Source of the DNA: Actinomycetota bacterium
Lineage (GTDB): Bacteria; Actinomycetota; Thermoleophilia; Solirubrobacterales; 70-9
NCBI GenBank assembly: GCA_005885405.1
Contig: VAYN01000005.1
Coordinates: forward strand, 82,583-146,582
Reading direction: 5' to 3'
DNA length: 64,000 bases
The notes under the pieces are model-generated. The model was given only the letters and a program-made list of their open reading frames with translations. It was not told where the DNA came from and made no database searches. Shown here piece after piece: positions 36,479 through 44,004 of the stretch. The position numbers and the translations under genes are program-made. Numbering within the stretch: the first letter of the stretch is position 1; the number at the start of each line of letters is the position of its first letter.

Positions 36479-36487
36479 GCCGGACCG

Positions 36488-36513
36488 GTACCCCTGCCAT
36501 GCAGGCACGAAAC
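36488..36513 (-). promoter_or_regulatory. Sigma-B-type promoter, leaderless type
   Basis: GTTT (36510-36513), 16-base spacer, GGGTAC (36488-36493). Only 9 bases separate the -10 element from the ATG at 36478, so the transcript would begin at or near the start codon. It decides the start of the small membrane protein. Confidence 0.65.
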
Positions 36514-36523
36514 TCGCTTGATC

Positions 36524-36550
36524 GTTTTCCCCGCGGCGGCGAATGGGTAG
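36524..36550 (+). promoter_or_regulatory. Sigma-B-type promoter of gene 36588
   Basis: GTTT (36524-36527), 17-base spacer, GGGTAG (36545-36550), 37 bases before the ATG at 36588. It is back-to-back with the minus-strand promoter at 36488-36513. Confidence 0.68.
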
Positions 36551-36587
36551 TCGCAAGGTGAAGAGCAAACGACCCGGAGGAGTGACG

Positions 36588-36818
36588 ATGGGTACCCAGG
36601 AGACCGGTCAAGTCACCGGCACGAAGGACAAGGACTACAACGTCATCTGGTTCGTCGAGCAGTGCCTCAGCAACGTGCTTCGACTCGAGACCTACATCGA
36701 AGACGCGGAGCGCGAGGGCGACTCCGACCTCGCCGATTTCTTCCGTCGCGCGCAGGAGACCAGCCGCAAGGGAGCCGAGCAGGGCAAGGATGTGCTGCGC
36801 TCCCGCCTCGCTTCCTGA
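36588..36818 (+). CDS. Small stress-type helical protein
   Basis: A 76-residue protein from ATG 36588 with a strong GGAGGAG ribosome-binding site five bases upstream; the track start at 36543 lies inside the promoter. It reads as two helices (YNVIWFVEQCLSNVLRLETYIEDAEREG and LADFFRRAQETSRKGAEQGKDVL) without a membrane segment. No family is certain. Sigma-B-type promoter and good ribosome-binding site suggest strong induction under stress. Confidence 0.78.
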   Translation: MGTQETGQVTGTKDKDYNVIWFVEQCLSNVLRLETYIEDAEREGDSDLADFFRRAQETSRKGAEQGKDVLRSRLAS

Positions 36819-36838
36819 GGGATGCCCGAGGATCAATT

Positions 36839-36864
36839 GCCGGCCCGGTGGAAGCCGGGCCGGC
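36839..36864. terminator. Hairpin between convergent genes
   Basis: GCCGGCCCGG and CCGGGCCGGC form a perfect 10-bp stem around a 6-base loop, 20 bases past the stop of the + gene and 22 bases past the minus-strand stop. Only GCTTTA follows on the + strand, so it is at best a weak intrinsic terminator, possibly shared. Confidence 0.6.
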
Positions 36865-36900
36865 GCTTTAGGAGCCGGTGCTGCTTTAGGAGCCGGTGCT
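36865..36900. repeat. 18-bp tandem duplication spanning a stop codon
   Basis: GCTTTAGGAGCCGGTGCT occurs twice with no gap. On the minus strand it repeats the last codons and TAA of the 36886 gene, so an extra copy of the gene's end lies just beyond its stop. Confidence 0.9.
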
Positions 36901-37086
36901 GACCGAGGCGGTACCGGTCGCGGCGCGAGCGGCGATCCAACCGGCGACGGCGCCAACCGCACCGCCGAGGCCGAGTAGCGTCGCTGCCCGCATCGGGTCC
37001 CGCTTCACCTTCGAGGCGGTGCCGCGGGCGGTGTGCTTTGCGGTCGCCTTGACGACCTTTCGGGCGAGGGTGTTTTTTGCTGACAT
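36886..37086 (-). CDS. Small basic membrane-associated protein
   Basis: A 66-residue protein from ATG 37086 (MSAKNTLARKVVKATAKHTARG). The N-terminal 35 residues are strongly basic; the C-terminus has one Gly/Ala-rich hydrophobic helix (AATLLGLGGAVGAVAGWIAARAA). The track start at 37221 is rejected because it is antisense-like sequence before the candidate promoter. A GGGTAC 9 bases upstream (with GTGT as -35) resembles a weak sigma-B-type site. Function unknown. Confidence 0.68.
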   Translation of the reverse strand: MSAKNTLARKVVKATAKHTARGTASKVKRDPMRAATLLGLGGAVGAVAGWIAARAATGTASVSTGS

Positions 37087-37095
37087 GCCCGACCA

Positions 37096-37120
37096 GTACC
37101 CCGGGCGCCTGTGCCTACAC
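37096..37120 (-). promoter_or_regulatory. Weak sigma-B-type promoter candidate
   Basis: GTGT (37117-37120), 15-base spacer, GGGTAC (37096-37101), then 9 bases to ATG 37086. The -35 has one mismatch to GTTT; the -10 and distance match the leaderless class. Confidence 0.4.
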
Positions 37121-37852
37121 CAACTGCGGTGATGAGAGGCCCCGGCGCAGGGAGATCGCATTCGGGGGAGCGAATTCCTCCCAGTCGTTGTTGAGATAGG
37201 CAAAGACCTCGCGGCGGGCACGCCAGGCGGCGATCCGCCGCCGCCAGCGATCCAGCTCGGTCGCCGAGTAGTTGCCGTTGCGGCCGCGGGCGCCGTGATG
37301 GAGGCGCAGGTAGGCGACCTCCCCCACCGGCCGCGCCTCCGGCAGCGGACGGCGGGCGTCGTGGGGGATTACCAGCGAGGCGCCATGCTCCTCCAGCACC
37401 CGCATCACCACTGGCGAGAACCAGCTCGGATGGCGGAACTCGAAGCAGTGGCGGGCGGGCGGCAGCAACTCCAGGGCGGAGGCGAGGACGGCGTCGTCGC
37501 GGTGGAAGTTCGCCGGCAGCTGCCAGAGGACCGGGCCCAGCTTGCCGCTCTCGCGCAGCGGCTCCAGCGGCTCCCAGAAGCGCTCGACCCCCTGCTCGAT
37601 ATCCCGCAGCCGGCGGATATGGGTGAGGTAGCGGCTGCCCTTGACCGCGAAGAGAAACCCCGGCGGCGTGCGCTCCACCCAGCCCTCCACGGTCGAGCGC
37701 TTGATCAGCCGGTAGAAGGTCGCATTGACCTCGACGGTGTCGAAAACCTCGGAGTAGCGCTCGAGCCAGCGCGCCTGCGGCACCCCCTCGTAGATGCCCT
37801 CCCGCCAGGAGGCATAGACCCAGCCTGAGCAACCGATGCGCACATCTTTCAT
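37115..37852 (-). CDS. DUF72 family protein
   Basis: A 245-residue TIM-barrel-like protein of the DUF72/YecE family: RIGCSGWVYASWREGIYEG at the N-terminus, FDTVEVNATFYRL, PGFLFAVKGSRYLTHIRRL, LWQLPANF, CFEFRHPSWF and a C-terminal FAYLNNDWEEFAPPNAISL. The biochemical role is unknown. Head-to-head with the HAD gene, 47 bases between starts. Confidence 0.92.
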   Translation of the reverse strand: MKDVRIGCSGWVYASWREGIYEGVPQARWLERYSEVFDTVEVNATFYRLIKRSTVEGWVERTPPGFLFAVKGSRYLTHIRRLRDIEQGVERFWEPLEPLRESGKLGPVLWQLPANFHRDDAVLASALELLPPARHCFEFRHPSWFSPVVMRVLEEHGASLVIPHDARRPLPEARPVGEVAYLRLHHGARGRNGNYSATELDRWRRRIAAWRARREVFAYLNNDWEEFAPPNAISLRRGLSSPQLV

Positions 37853-37862
37853 GGTCTTGTTC

Positions 37863-37889
37863 GTTTACCCGGCCGGCGCCGCCGGGTAC
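37863..37889 (+). promoter_or_regulatory. Sigma-B-type promoter of the HAD hydrolase, leaderless type
   Basis: GTTT (37863-37866), 17-base spacer, GGGTAC (37884-37889), then 10 bases to the GTG at 37900. The spacer is GC-rich and palindromic (ACCCGG...CCGGGT), so a structural origin of the match is possible. Confidence 0.5.
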
Positions 37890-37899
37890 CTCGACGCGC

Positions 37900-38553
37900 G
37901 TGTCTTTGATCGCGATCCTCGACGTCGACGGCACCCTCGTCGACACCAACTACCACCACGCGCTGGCCTGGCACCGGGCCCTGCACGCCCACGGCCACCC
38001 CGTTCAGATGTGGAAGGTCCACCGCCACATCGGGATGGGCGGCGACCAGATCCTCGACGCGCTGATCGGCGAGGAAGCCGCCGCCGAGCAGGGTGACGCG
38101 ATCCGCGACGCCGAGGCCGAGGCTTATGGCGAGCTGATCGACGAAGTCGAGCCGATGACGGGGGCGCGCGAGCTGATCGAGAGGCTGCGCGAAGACGGGG
38201 CGACGGTGATCCTCGCCAGCTCGGCCAAGGAAGAGGAGGTCGACCATTACCTCGACCTACTCGACGCCCGCGACCTGGTCGACGACTGGACCACCTCCGC
38301 CGACGTCGAAAGCACCAAGCCCGATCCCGACCTGATCAAGGCGGCGCTGGAGAAGGCGGATAGCGACGGACCGGCGGTGATGGTCGGCGACTCCGTCTGG
38401 GACGTGAAGGCGGCGAAGGCGGCCGACGTCTCGACCCTCGCCGTCCTCACCGGCGGCTTCTCGGAGGCGGAGCTGAGGGAGGCAGGCGCCTCCCAGGTCG
38501 TTGAATCGATCGCCGAGCTCGACTTCGAGCCCCTCCTCGCGCAGTCGACCTAG
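37900..38553 (+). CDS. HAD-family hydrolase (phosphoglycolate-phosphatase-like)
   Basis: A 217-residue HAD phosphatase. Motif I is LDVDGTLVDTN, motif II ILASSA, motif III the Lys in STKPDPDLI, motif IV GDSVWDVKAAKAA. The cap is the helical type (YHHALAWHRALHAHGHPVQ...). Likely substrates are phosphoglycolate or sugar phosphates. GTG start at 37900; the stop overlaps the next gene convergently by 4 bases. Confidence 0.92.
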   Translation: MSLIAILDVDGTLVDTNYHHALAWHRALHAHGHPVQMWKVHRHIGMGGDQILDALIGEEAAAEQGDAIRDAEAEAYGELIDEVEPMTGARELIERLREDGATVILASSAKEEEVDHYLDLLDARDLVDDWTTSADVESTKPDPDLIKAALEKADSDGPAVMVGDSVWDVKAAKAADVSTLAVLTGGFSEAELREAGASQVVESIAELDFEPLLAQST

Positions 38554-38888
38554 CTAGCGCCCGCCACTGCCTTCTGCAGCTCGTTCTTGCTCATCTTCGA
38601 GCGACCTTCGATCCCGAGCTTCTTGGCGTCGTTGTAAAGCTGTTCCCGGGTGCGGCCGCCGGGGCCGCTGCCGGATTGTTTGCCGCCGCGGCTACTGGCG
38701 GAGCGGCCGCGGGTCGAACTGCGCGAGGAGGTTTTTGATTCGCCCGAGCGCGCCTTTTCCTTGTTGACGGCGCGGGCGGCAATCTCCTCGGCTCGTTTCG
38801 TCGAGCGGCCTGCTTCCTTCTCGCTCTTTTTGATGTGTTTGTACTGGCGGTCGCGTTTGCTGCCTTTTTTCACTCCGCGCGGTGGCAT
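38550..38888 (-). CDS. Rho_N-domain basic protein
   Basis: A 112-residue, very basic protein. Residues 1-75 are Lys/Arg/Ser/Gly-rich and low-complexity (MPPRGVKKGSKRDRQYKH). Residues 78-110 form a small helical Rho termination factor N-terminal/SAP-like motif (TREQLYNDAKKLGIEGRSKMSKNELQKAV), typical of small actinobacterial plasmid-stabilisation-like proteins. Nucleic-acid binding is likely. It lies 14 bases downstream of the DJ-1 gene. Confidence 0.82.
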   Translation of the reverse strand: MPPRGVKKGSKRDRQYKHIKKSEKEAGRSTKRAEEIAARAVNKEKARSGESKTSSRSSTRGRSASSRGGKQSGSGPGGRTREQLYNDAKKLGIEGRSKMSKNELQKAVAGAS

Positions 38889-38902
38889 CGCTACCTCCTC
38901 GT

Positions 38903-39484
38903 TCAGCCGACGTTTGACTTCTCGCGTTGACCCTCGTGGACGCCCTCGGCGAACTCCTCGACGATCTTCGCGTTGAAGGCTTCAAGATCGTCCGGTTTGC
39001 GGCTCGTCACCAAGCCTTGGTCGACGTGAACTTCCTCGTCAACCCAGTTCGCGCCGGCGTTGCGGAGATCGGTCTGCAGGCTCGGCCATGAGGTGAGCGT
39101 CCGACCCTCGATGACCCCAGCGTCGATCAACGTCCAGGGCGCGTGACAGATGGCGCCCACCGGCTTGCCGGCGGCGAAGAACCCACGGACGAACTCAAGT
39201 GCCTCGGGTTTCGTCCGCAGCTGATCCGGATTGGCGACGCCACCGGGGAGGACGAGCCCGTCGAATTCACCGGCGTCGGCCTCGTCGACCCGGCGGTCGA
39301 CGTCGAAGGTGTCGCCCTTGTCGAGGTGGTTGAAAGCCTGAATCTGGCCGGCTTCGGGCGCCAGCAGCTCGACCTCGGCGCCCGCCTCGCGCACTGCTTT
39401 GAGGGGCTCAGTCAGCTCGACCTCCTCGACCCCCTCATTGGCGCTCAAGAAGGCGATTTTCTTTCCCTGCAGACGGTCGGACAT
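38903..39484 (-). CDS. DJ-1/PfpI-family protein (glyoxalase/protease-like)
   Basis: A 193-residue class I glutamine amidotransferase-like protein. The nucleophile elbow is GAICHAPWTL with Cys near residue 112. It includes KKIAFLSANEGVEEVEL, DGLVLPGGVANPDQLR and LTSWPSLQTDLRNAGANWVDEEVHVD, matching the PfpI/YhbO subgroup, which acts on methylglyoxal-modified molecules under stress. It has a sigma-B-type promoter 45 bases upstream and is followed by the Rho_N gene. Confidence 0.92.
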   Translation of the reverse strand: MSDRLQGKKIAFLSANEGVEEVELTEPLKAVREAGAEVELLAPEAGQIQAFNHLDKGDTFDVDRRVDEADAGEFDGLVLPGGVANPDQLRTKPEALEFVRGFFAAGKPVGAICHAPWTLIDAGVIEGRTLTSWPSLQTDLRNAGANWVDEEVHVDQGLVTSRKPDDLEAFNAKIVEEFAEGVHEGQREKSNVG

Positions 39485-39503
39485 TGCTGCCTCCGATCAG
39501 TTC

Positions 39504-39704
39504 TTAGGTGGTCTGAGTCACCTCCCGGCTACCCTCGGCCTGGGGCACCAAACGATCTACAACCGGCTCCGCTTGACGCTGCCAACCGAGCTCAAAAGTC
39601 AGCGGCACCTGGATCCTCTCTTTGGCGAGGCAACGCGGACAAGAAGTCCACGAGGAGGCTGCCTGACTGGAATATCCGCTTCCGCAGTTATCGCACCGAA
39701 ACAT
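39504..39704 (-). CDS. Small zinc-ribbon protein
   Basis: A 66-residue protein with a single zinc ribbon (FRCDNCGSGYSSQAASSWTSCPRCLAKE; CxxC-x14-CxxC). The remaining residues are polar and of no recognised type. ATG at 39704 is preceded by a purine-rich GGAAGAAGAAG. A sigma-B-type promoter lies 42 bases upstream. Its 3' end contains a second such promoter for the DJ-1 gene. Confidence 0.68.
   Translation of the reverse strand: MFRCDNCGSGYSSQAASSWTSCPRCLAKERIQVPLTFELGWQRQAEPVVDRLVPQAEGSREVTQTT
39529..39553 (-). promoter_or_regulatory. Sigma-B-type promoter of the DJ-1/PfpI gene
   Basis: GTTT (39550-39553), 15-base spacer, GGGTAG (39529-39534), inside the 3' part of the small zinc-ribbon gene and 45 bases before ATG 39484. 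Confidence 0.65.
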
Positions 39705-39746
39705 GATCTTCTTCTTCCCGTTCGTATAAACCCGTCGAGCGCACTT

Positions 39747-39772
39747 TTACCCTTCGGCTAATTGCCATAAAC
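39747..39772 (-). promoter_or_regulatory. Sigma-B-type promoter of the zinc-ribbon gene
   Basis: GTTT (39769-39772), 16-base spacer, GGGTAA (39747-39752), 42 bases upstream of ATG 39704. Confidence 0.65.
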
Positions 39773-39844
39773 AGACGTTTTCCAGGATTGGCAGTCGGGG
39801 CGGCGGCATGGAGTGGGCGCTCACGGGGTAGCGTTCGGGGAGGA

Positions 39845-42067
39845 ATGCAAGAGCCGCAGGAACTGGAGCTGCGGCGCTACCTGAGGAGCCAGCGGGAGCT
39901 GGCGGCGCGCCTGATCGAGGGCGAGTCCCTGGCCCAGGTCGCGCCCCGGTTCCTGGAGATCGTCGCCAACCTTCTGCGTTGGGAGGCCGGGGCGATCTGG
40001 GAAGTGGCCGGCGAAGACGAGCCGCTGCAGCTGATCGCCGCCTGGAGCACGCCGGAGCTCGATGCCGAGCCGCTCTGGCGCCGCAGCCGCGAGCTGACCT
40101 TCAGGCGCGGGACGGGGTTGCCCGGGGACGCCTGGGAGACCGGGCAGATTGCGCTCGCCCCCAACTACAGCCAGTACCCGACCCCCACCCCCCGCTTCGA
40201 AGTCTCAGCCGAACTGGGGCTGGAGGCGGCGCTGGCGATCCCGGTCCCGATCGGCTCTCCGGAGAAGGTGCTGGCGGTGGCCGAGTTCCACACGACCTCC
40301 TTCGAAGCCCAGTCGCAGGAGCTGATGGACCTACTTGGGGGGTTTGCCGAGCAGCTCGGCAGCTTCGTCGCCCGGCGCCGCGCCGAGGCGAAGAGCGCCG
40401 AAGCTGAGCGCTTCCGCCAGCACCTGGCTGAGGTCGTCCGCGGCACCCAGGACGCGGTCCTCAGCAAGGACCTCGACGGGGTCGTGACGAGCTGGAACCC
40501 AGCCGCCTCACGGCTCTACGGCTATGGCCCCGAGGAAGCGATCGGCCGCCATATCTCCTTCCTCGTCCCGCCCGACCACAAAGACGAGGAGAAAGTGATC
40601 CTCGATCGGGTCAAGCGCGGGGAACGGCTCGACACCTATGAGACCGAGCGGCTTCGAAAAGACGGCACCCGCATCTCCGTCTCCCTCACCGTCTCGCCAA
40701 TCCGCAGCCCCCTGCGAGGCCTGATCGGCGCCTCGGTCGTCGCCCGCGACATCACCGCCGACGTCCGCCGCCGCCGCGCCCAGGAGTTCCTTGTCGCCGC
40801 CAGCCGCCTGATCGACAGCTCGCTCGACCCGATCGAGACGGCACGGACGATCGTCTCCACCGCGGTCCCGGAGCTGGCCGAGCTCTGCCTGATCGATTTC
40901 CGCCGGCCCGATGGCTGGCTCGGCGACAGCGTCGTCGCCGGCGCTAATCCCGAGATGGCGAAAAGGCTGGAACGGATCCGCCGCGAGAAGCCGCTCGACC
41001 CGGCTGGCGAGCACCCGGTGGCGCAGGTGCTGCGACTGAAACAGCCGATGATTTGGCGCGACCTCAAGGCCCCCGAGGTAATCGACAAGGTCTCGCAGGG
41101 CGCCGACCACCTGCAGCTGATGCAAGACGCCGGTTACAACTCCGCCGCGGTGGTGCCGCTCGCCGCGCGCGGGCGCACGATCGGTGCCCTCTCCTTCCTC
41201 CACGCCCACGGCGACCTCCGCTACGACCAGGGGGACCTTGACTTCCTCGCCGAGCTCGGTGAGCGGGCCGGCCTAGCGCTCGACAACGCCCGCCTCTACC
41301 AGGAGCGCGACCGCGTTGCCAAAAACCTGCAGCGGGGGCTGCGGCCGCCCCACCCAGCAGAGGTCGAGGGCCTCGAGGTCTCGGTCATCTTCGAGGCCGC
41401 GGGCGAGGGGATCGAGGTCGGCGGCGACCTCTACGACGTGATCCCGACCGAGGACGGCTGCTGGATCCTCGTCGGCGACGTCGCCGGCAAGGGGAGCACC
41501 GCGGCCGGGGTCTCGGTCGCTGTCCGGCACTCGGTGCGAGGGCTGACGCGCGAGATTGACGAGCCCGACGAGGTACTGCGCCGAGTCAACGACCTTCTGC
41601 TCAGTGGCGAAACCCTCAACGACTTCGCGACCGCGATGCTGGCGCGCCTACGGCGCCACGGTGAGGTCTGGAGCATCGCCCTCGCCTCCGCCGGTCACCC
41701 TGCCGCGGTCTTGGCCACCGACTCCGGACCGCAGCTGCTCGGGGGCGGCTCGGTCCTGGGCGCCTGGCGAGAGGCCAACGTCGAGCGCCACGAACGCGCG
41801 CTGGCGCCGCAAGAGACCCTCGCCCTCTGCACCGACGGCTGGCTCGAGGTCGGCCCGGTCAACGCCCACCAGGGGCCGGAGGCCTTCGCCGAGATGACGC
41901 AGGCGCTTGCCGGCTTGGAGCTCGACGAGGTGACGGAGCGTTTACGCGCCGACGCGGTCGGCCGTGGCTCCGGCCGCCTCCGCGACGACCTCGTCGTCCT
42001 CGCCATCCGCCCCCGGGCGACCTCGGGCAGTCCCGAGGCGCCGCGGGCGGTGGCGGTCAGCGCCTAG
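39845..42067 (+). CDS. GAF-PAS-GAF-SpoIIE serine phosphatase (RsbU/RsbP-like)
   Basis: A 740-residue sensory PP2C phosphatase, from ATG 39845 (MQEPQELELRRYLRSQREL); the track start 19 codons upstream is a TTG. A GAF domain spans about residues 20-185. A PAS domain follows (DAVLSKDLDGVVTSWNPAASRLYGYGPEEAIGRH...VVARDITAD) at about 205-315. A second GAF is at about 325-490. The SpoIIE/PP2C domain (GGDLYDVI, LVGDVAGKGSTAAGVS, ALCTDGWLEV) is at about 515-725. Such enzymes dephosphorylate STAS proteins and release a sigma-B factor; partners are likely the STAS proteins in this window. Confidence 0.92.
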   Translation: MQEPQELELRRYLRSQRELAARLIEGESLAQVAPRFLEIVANLLRWEAGAIWEVAGEDEPLQLIAAWSTPELDAEPLWRRSRELTFRRGTGLPGDAWETGQIALAPNYSQYPTPTPRFEVSAELGLEAALAIPVPIGSPEKVLAVAEFHTTSFEAQSQELMDLLGGFAEQLGSFVARRRAEAKSAEAERFRQHLAEVVRGTQDAVLSKDLDGVVTSWNPAASRLYGYGPEEAIGRHISFLVPPDHKDEEKVILDRVKRGERLDTYETERLRKDGTRISVSLTVSPIRSPLRGLIGASVVARDITADVRRRRAQEFLVAASRLIDSSLDPIETARTIVSTAVPELAELCLIDFRRPDGWLGDSVVAGANPEMAKRLERIRREKPLDPAGEHPVAQVLRLKQPMIWRDLKAPEVIDKVSQGADHLQLMQDAGYNSAAVVPLAARGRTIGALSFLHAHGDLRYDQGDLDFLAELGERAGLALDNARLYQERDRVAKNLQRGLRPPHPAEVEGLEVSVIFEAAGEGIEVGGDLYDVIPTEDGCWILVGDVAGKGSTAAGVSVAVRHSVRGLTREIDEPDEVLRRVNDLLLSGETLNDFATAMLARLRRHGEVWSIALASAGHPAAVLATDSGPQLLGGGSVLGAWREANVERHERALAPQETLALCTDGWLEVGPVNAHQGPEAFAEMTQALAGLELDEVTERLRADAVGRGSGRLRDDLVVLAIRPRATSGSPEAPRAVAVSA

Positions 42068-42765
42068 CGTTTCGCTTTTTTGGCGGCTTTTTTCGGGCGC
42101 GGGTTCGGCCGGGCTTTTTTCGTCCTAGCTTTTTTCGAGGCCGATTTCGTCGAGCTTGATTTTTTCGCCGACGATTTTGAGCTCGATTTCGCAGCCGGTT
42201 TTTTCGCCGCTTTTTTGGGTTTCGCTTTGCGTTTCGGCGAGGCGGCACGGCGCAGCGCAGCGGGGATGTCCTCGCGGGCGACGGCCCCGGTCAGGGACTT
42301 GATCTGGCCCTGGAGGAAGTTCGCCATTTTTTCCTCCTCGCGCCGAATCGCCCGCGCGAGTTTTGCCGTCTCGGAGTCCTGGACTTTTTCCGCCAGCGTC
42401 TCGATCGCGAGGTAGGTGGCGATCTCCTCGTGCTCGTTGAAGTACTCGGTCTTGGCGTTCTTCAGCATTTTCTCCTGCTCGCCGCCGCCACGGATCGCGT
42501 GCAGCGGGCCCTTCGCCGCCGCGGTCAATTTGCCAACCGCGCTCTGCAGAGTCTGGCCGCCGCCGCCGAGTTTTTTGATCCGGCGCTCGACCTGTTTGGC
42601 GTGGTTTTTCGTCTCTTTCAGATGCTGCTGAAGCCGTTTTTTGTAGGGCCCTTTGGCGGTCATCGCGATGTGGGCCCCCAGGGAAGCCTCCAGTTCGCGC
42701 TCCTTACCGTAAGCCTCACTCAGGTACTGGACCAGCTTTGCGTCACGCTCGTTCATATCCGCCAT
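42064..42765 (-). CDS. Ferritin-like DUF892 (YciE-type) protein with histone-H1-like tail
   Basis: A 233-residue protein. Residues 1-165 form a DUF892 four-helix bundle (DAKLVQYLSEAYGKERELEASLGAHIAM, EEIATYLAIETLAEKV, ARAIRREEEKMANFLQGQI). The last ~60 residues are almost only Lys, Ala, Ser, Arg and Pro (KRKAKPKKAAKKPAAKSSSKSS...), like the C-terminal tail of histone H1 or mycobacterial HupB. A DNA- or polyphosphate-binding, Dps-like role is inference. A sigma-B-type promoter sits 43 bases upstream; convergent with the SpoIIE gene (4-base overlap). Confidence 0.85.
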   Translation of the reverse strand: MADMNERDAKLVQYLSEAYGKERELEASLGAHIAMTAKGPYKKRLQQHLKETKNHAKQVERRIKKLGGGGQTLQSAVGKLTAAAKGPLHAIRGGGEQEKMLKNAKTEYFNEHEEIATYLAIETLAEKVQDSETAKLARAIRREEEKMANFLQGQIKSLTGAVAREDIPAALRRAASPKRKAKPKKAAKKPAAKSSSKSSAKKSSSTKSASKKARTKKARPNPRPKKAAKKAKR

Positions 42766-42808
42766 CGCGAATTGCGCCTCCTCAGTCTCGCTTCGTTGCT
42801 GCGCTTAT

Positions 42809-42833
42809 TTACCCAGCGCAATTGGGGTGAAAC
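42809..42833 (-). promoter_or_regulatory. Sigma-B-type promoter of the tailed ferritin-like gene
   Basis: GTTT (42830-42833), 15-base spacer, GGGTAA (42809-42814), 43 bases before ATG 42765. A GAGGAGG ribosome-binding site lies between. Confidence 0.68.
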
Positions 42834-42878
42834 TGCGGTGCGGGAGCGTATTGACTGGATCGGCCTACCATCCCGCGG

Positions 42879-43523
42879 GTGAAGTTGCTCCTCCTCGCAG
42901 CGGCGGCGCTGGCAGGCGCCGGCCTTTCCCTTCCTTCTCCCCCGCCGCCCCCGATCAAGGCGTGGCCGATCCCCTACGGGCAGAAGCGCAAGCACGAGAT
43001 GGCGCAGTACTCGCAGCGCCACTACGGCGAAGGGACCTGGCGGCTGCGACACCCGCGGGTGATCGTCGAGCACATGGCCCAGAGCGGCAGCGCCGCCGCC
43101 GTGCGCAACACCTTCGCCCGCGACGTCCCCGACCCCGAGCTGCACGAGCTGCCCAACGTCTGCTCGCACTTCGTCGTCGCCGACTCGGGGCGAATCTTCC
43201 GGCTAGTCAACCTCCGCACCCGCTGCCGCCACACGGTTGGCCTCAACTGGACCGCGATCGGGATCGAGCACGTCGGCTACAGCGACGGCGACGTCCTCGG
43301 CGACCGCCGGCAACTGGGCGCCTCGCTGCGGTTGACCCAGTGGCTGCGCTGCCGTTTCCGGATCAAGGTGCGCGACGTGATCGGCCACGCCGAGAGCCTC
43401 ACTTCCCCCTACCACCGGGAGCGCATCCCGAGCCTGCGTCGGCAGACCCACGGCGACTGGCGCCACGCCTCGATGCAGGTCTACAGGCAGAAGCTGAGGC
43501 GGTTCGGGCCCTGCCCGCGCTGA
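42879..43523 (+). CDS. Exported N-acetylmuramoyl-L-alanine amidase (PGRP/Amidase_2 type)
   Basis: A 214-residue protein with a short signal peptide (MKLLLLAAAALAGAGLS) and a Pro stretch. The amidase domain has zinc-ligand His in RVIVEHMAQSG, the SHFVVADSGRIFRLV core, HTVGLNWTAIGIEHVG and a C-terminal VIGHAESL for the last His. It would cleave the MurNAc-L-Ala bond of peptidoglycan. GTG start at 42879. Confidence 0.87.
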   Translation: MKLLLLAAAALAGAGLSLPSPPPPPIKAWPIPYGQKRKHEMAQYSQRHYGEGTWRLRHPRVIVEHMAQSGSAAAVRNTFARDVPDPELHELPNVCSHFVVADSGRIFRLVNLRTRCRHTVGLNWTAIGIEHVGYSDGDVLGDRRQLGASLRLTQWLRCRFRIKVRDVIGHAESLTSPYHRERIPSLRRQTHGDWRHASMQVYRQKLRRFGPCPR

Positions 43524-43546
43524 GCTCAGAAGAAATCTCCGGGCAA

Positions 43547-43573
43547 TGTCGATTTCGCCCCCGCCCGTTCGTC
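43547..43573 (+). promoter_or_regulatory. ECF42-type promoter candidate
   Basis: TGTCGA (43547-43552), 17-base spacer, CGTC (43570-43573), 46 bases before ATG 43620. This fits the reported ECF42 target signature (TGTCGA at -35, CGAC/CGTC at -10), and the sigma factor is encoded by the second gene of the unit. Confidence 0.6.
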
Positions 43574-43619
43574 GTCAGGTAAAAGGGCGGGACAGCCGCC
43601 CCCGACGAAAGAGGACCCG

Positions 43620-44000
43620 ATGCGTTTCATGATGTTCATGTATCCCGAAATCGAGGAGCAGGACTGGAACCCGACGCCGGAGGCTGTCGCGGCGATGGGC
43701 CGCTACAACGAAGAGCTGCAGAAGGCCGGGATGCTGCTGTCGATGGACGGGCTGCGGCCGCCGAGCGACGGCGGCAACGTCGTCTTCGACGCCGAGGCCA
43801 AGGCGACGATCACCGACGGGCCCTTTACGGAGGCGAAGGAGGTCGTCGGGGGTTACTGGCTGATCCAGGCGCGCTCGAAGGAGGAGGCGCTGGAGTGGGC
43901 GAGCCGCTGCCCGGACGCTAACTGCCGGATCGAAGTCCGCCGGGTATTCGAGATGGAGGACTTCCCGCAGGAGGTGCAGGACGCCTACGAGGGCCCCTGA
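43620..44000 (+). CDS. DGPF/YCII-domain protein
   Basis: A 126-residue ferredoxin-like-fold protein with the name-giving DGPF motif (ATITDGPFTEAKEVVGGYWLIQA). These proteins are encoded beside ECF42 sigma factors in many actinobacteria and proteobacteria. Their biochemical role is not established. The gene is 4 bases upstream of the sigma factor, so the two are co-translated. Confidence 0.92.
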   Translation: MRFMMFMYPEIEEQDWNPTPEAVAAMGRYNEELQKAGMLLSMDGLRPPSDGGNVVFDAEAKATITDGPFTEAKEVVGGYWLIQARSKEEALEWASRCPDANCRIEVRRVFEMEDFPQEVQDAYEGP

Positions 44001-44004
44001 GGGC

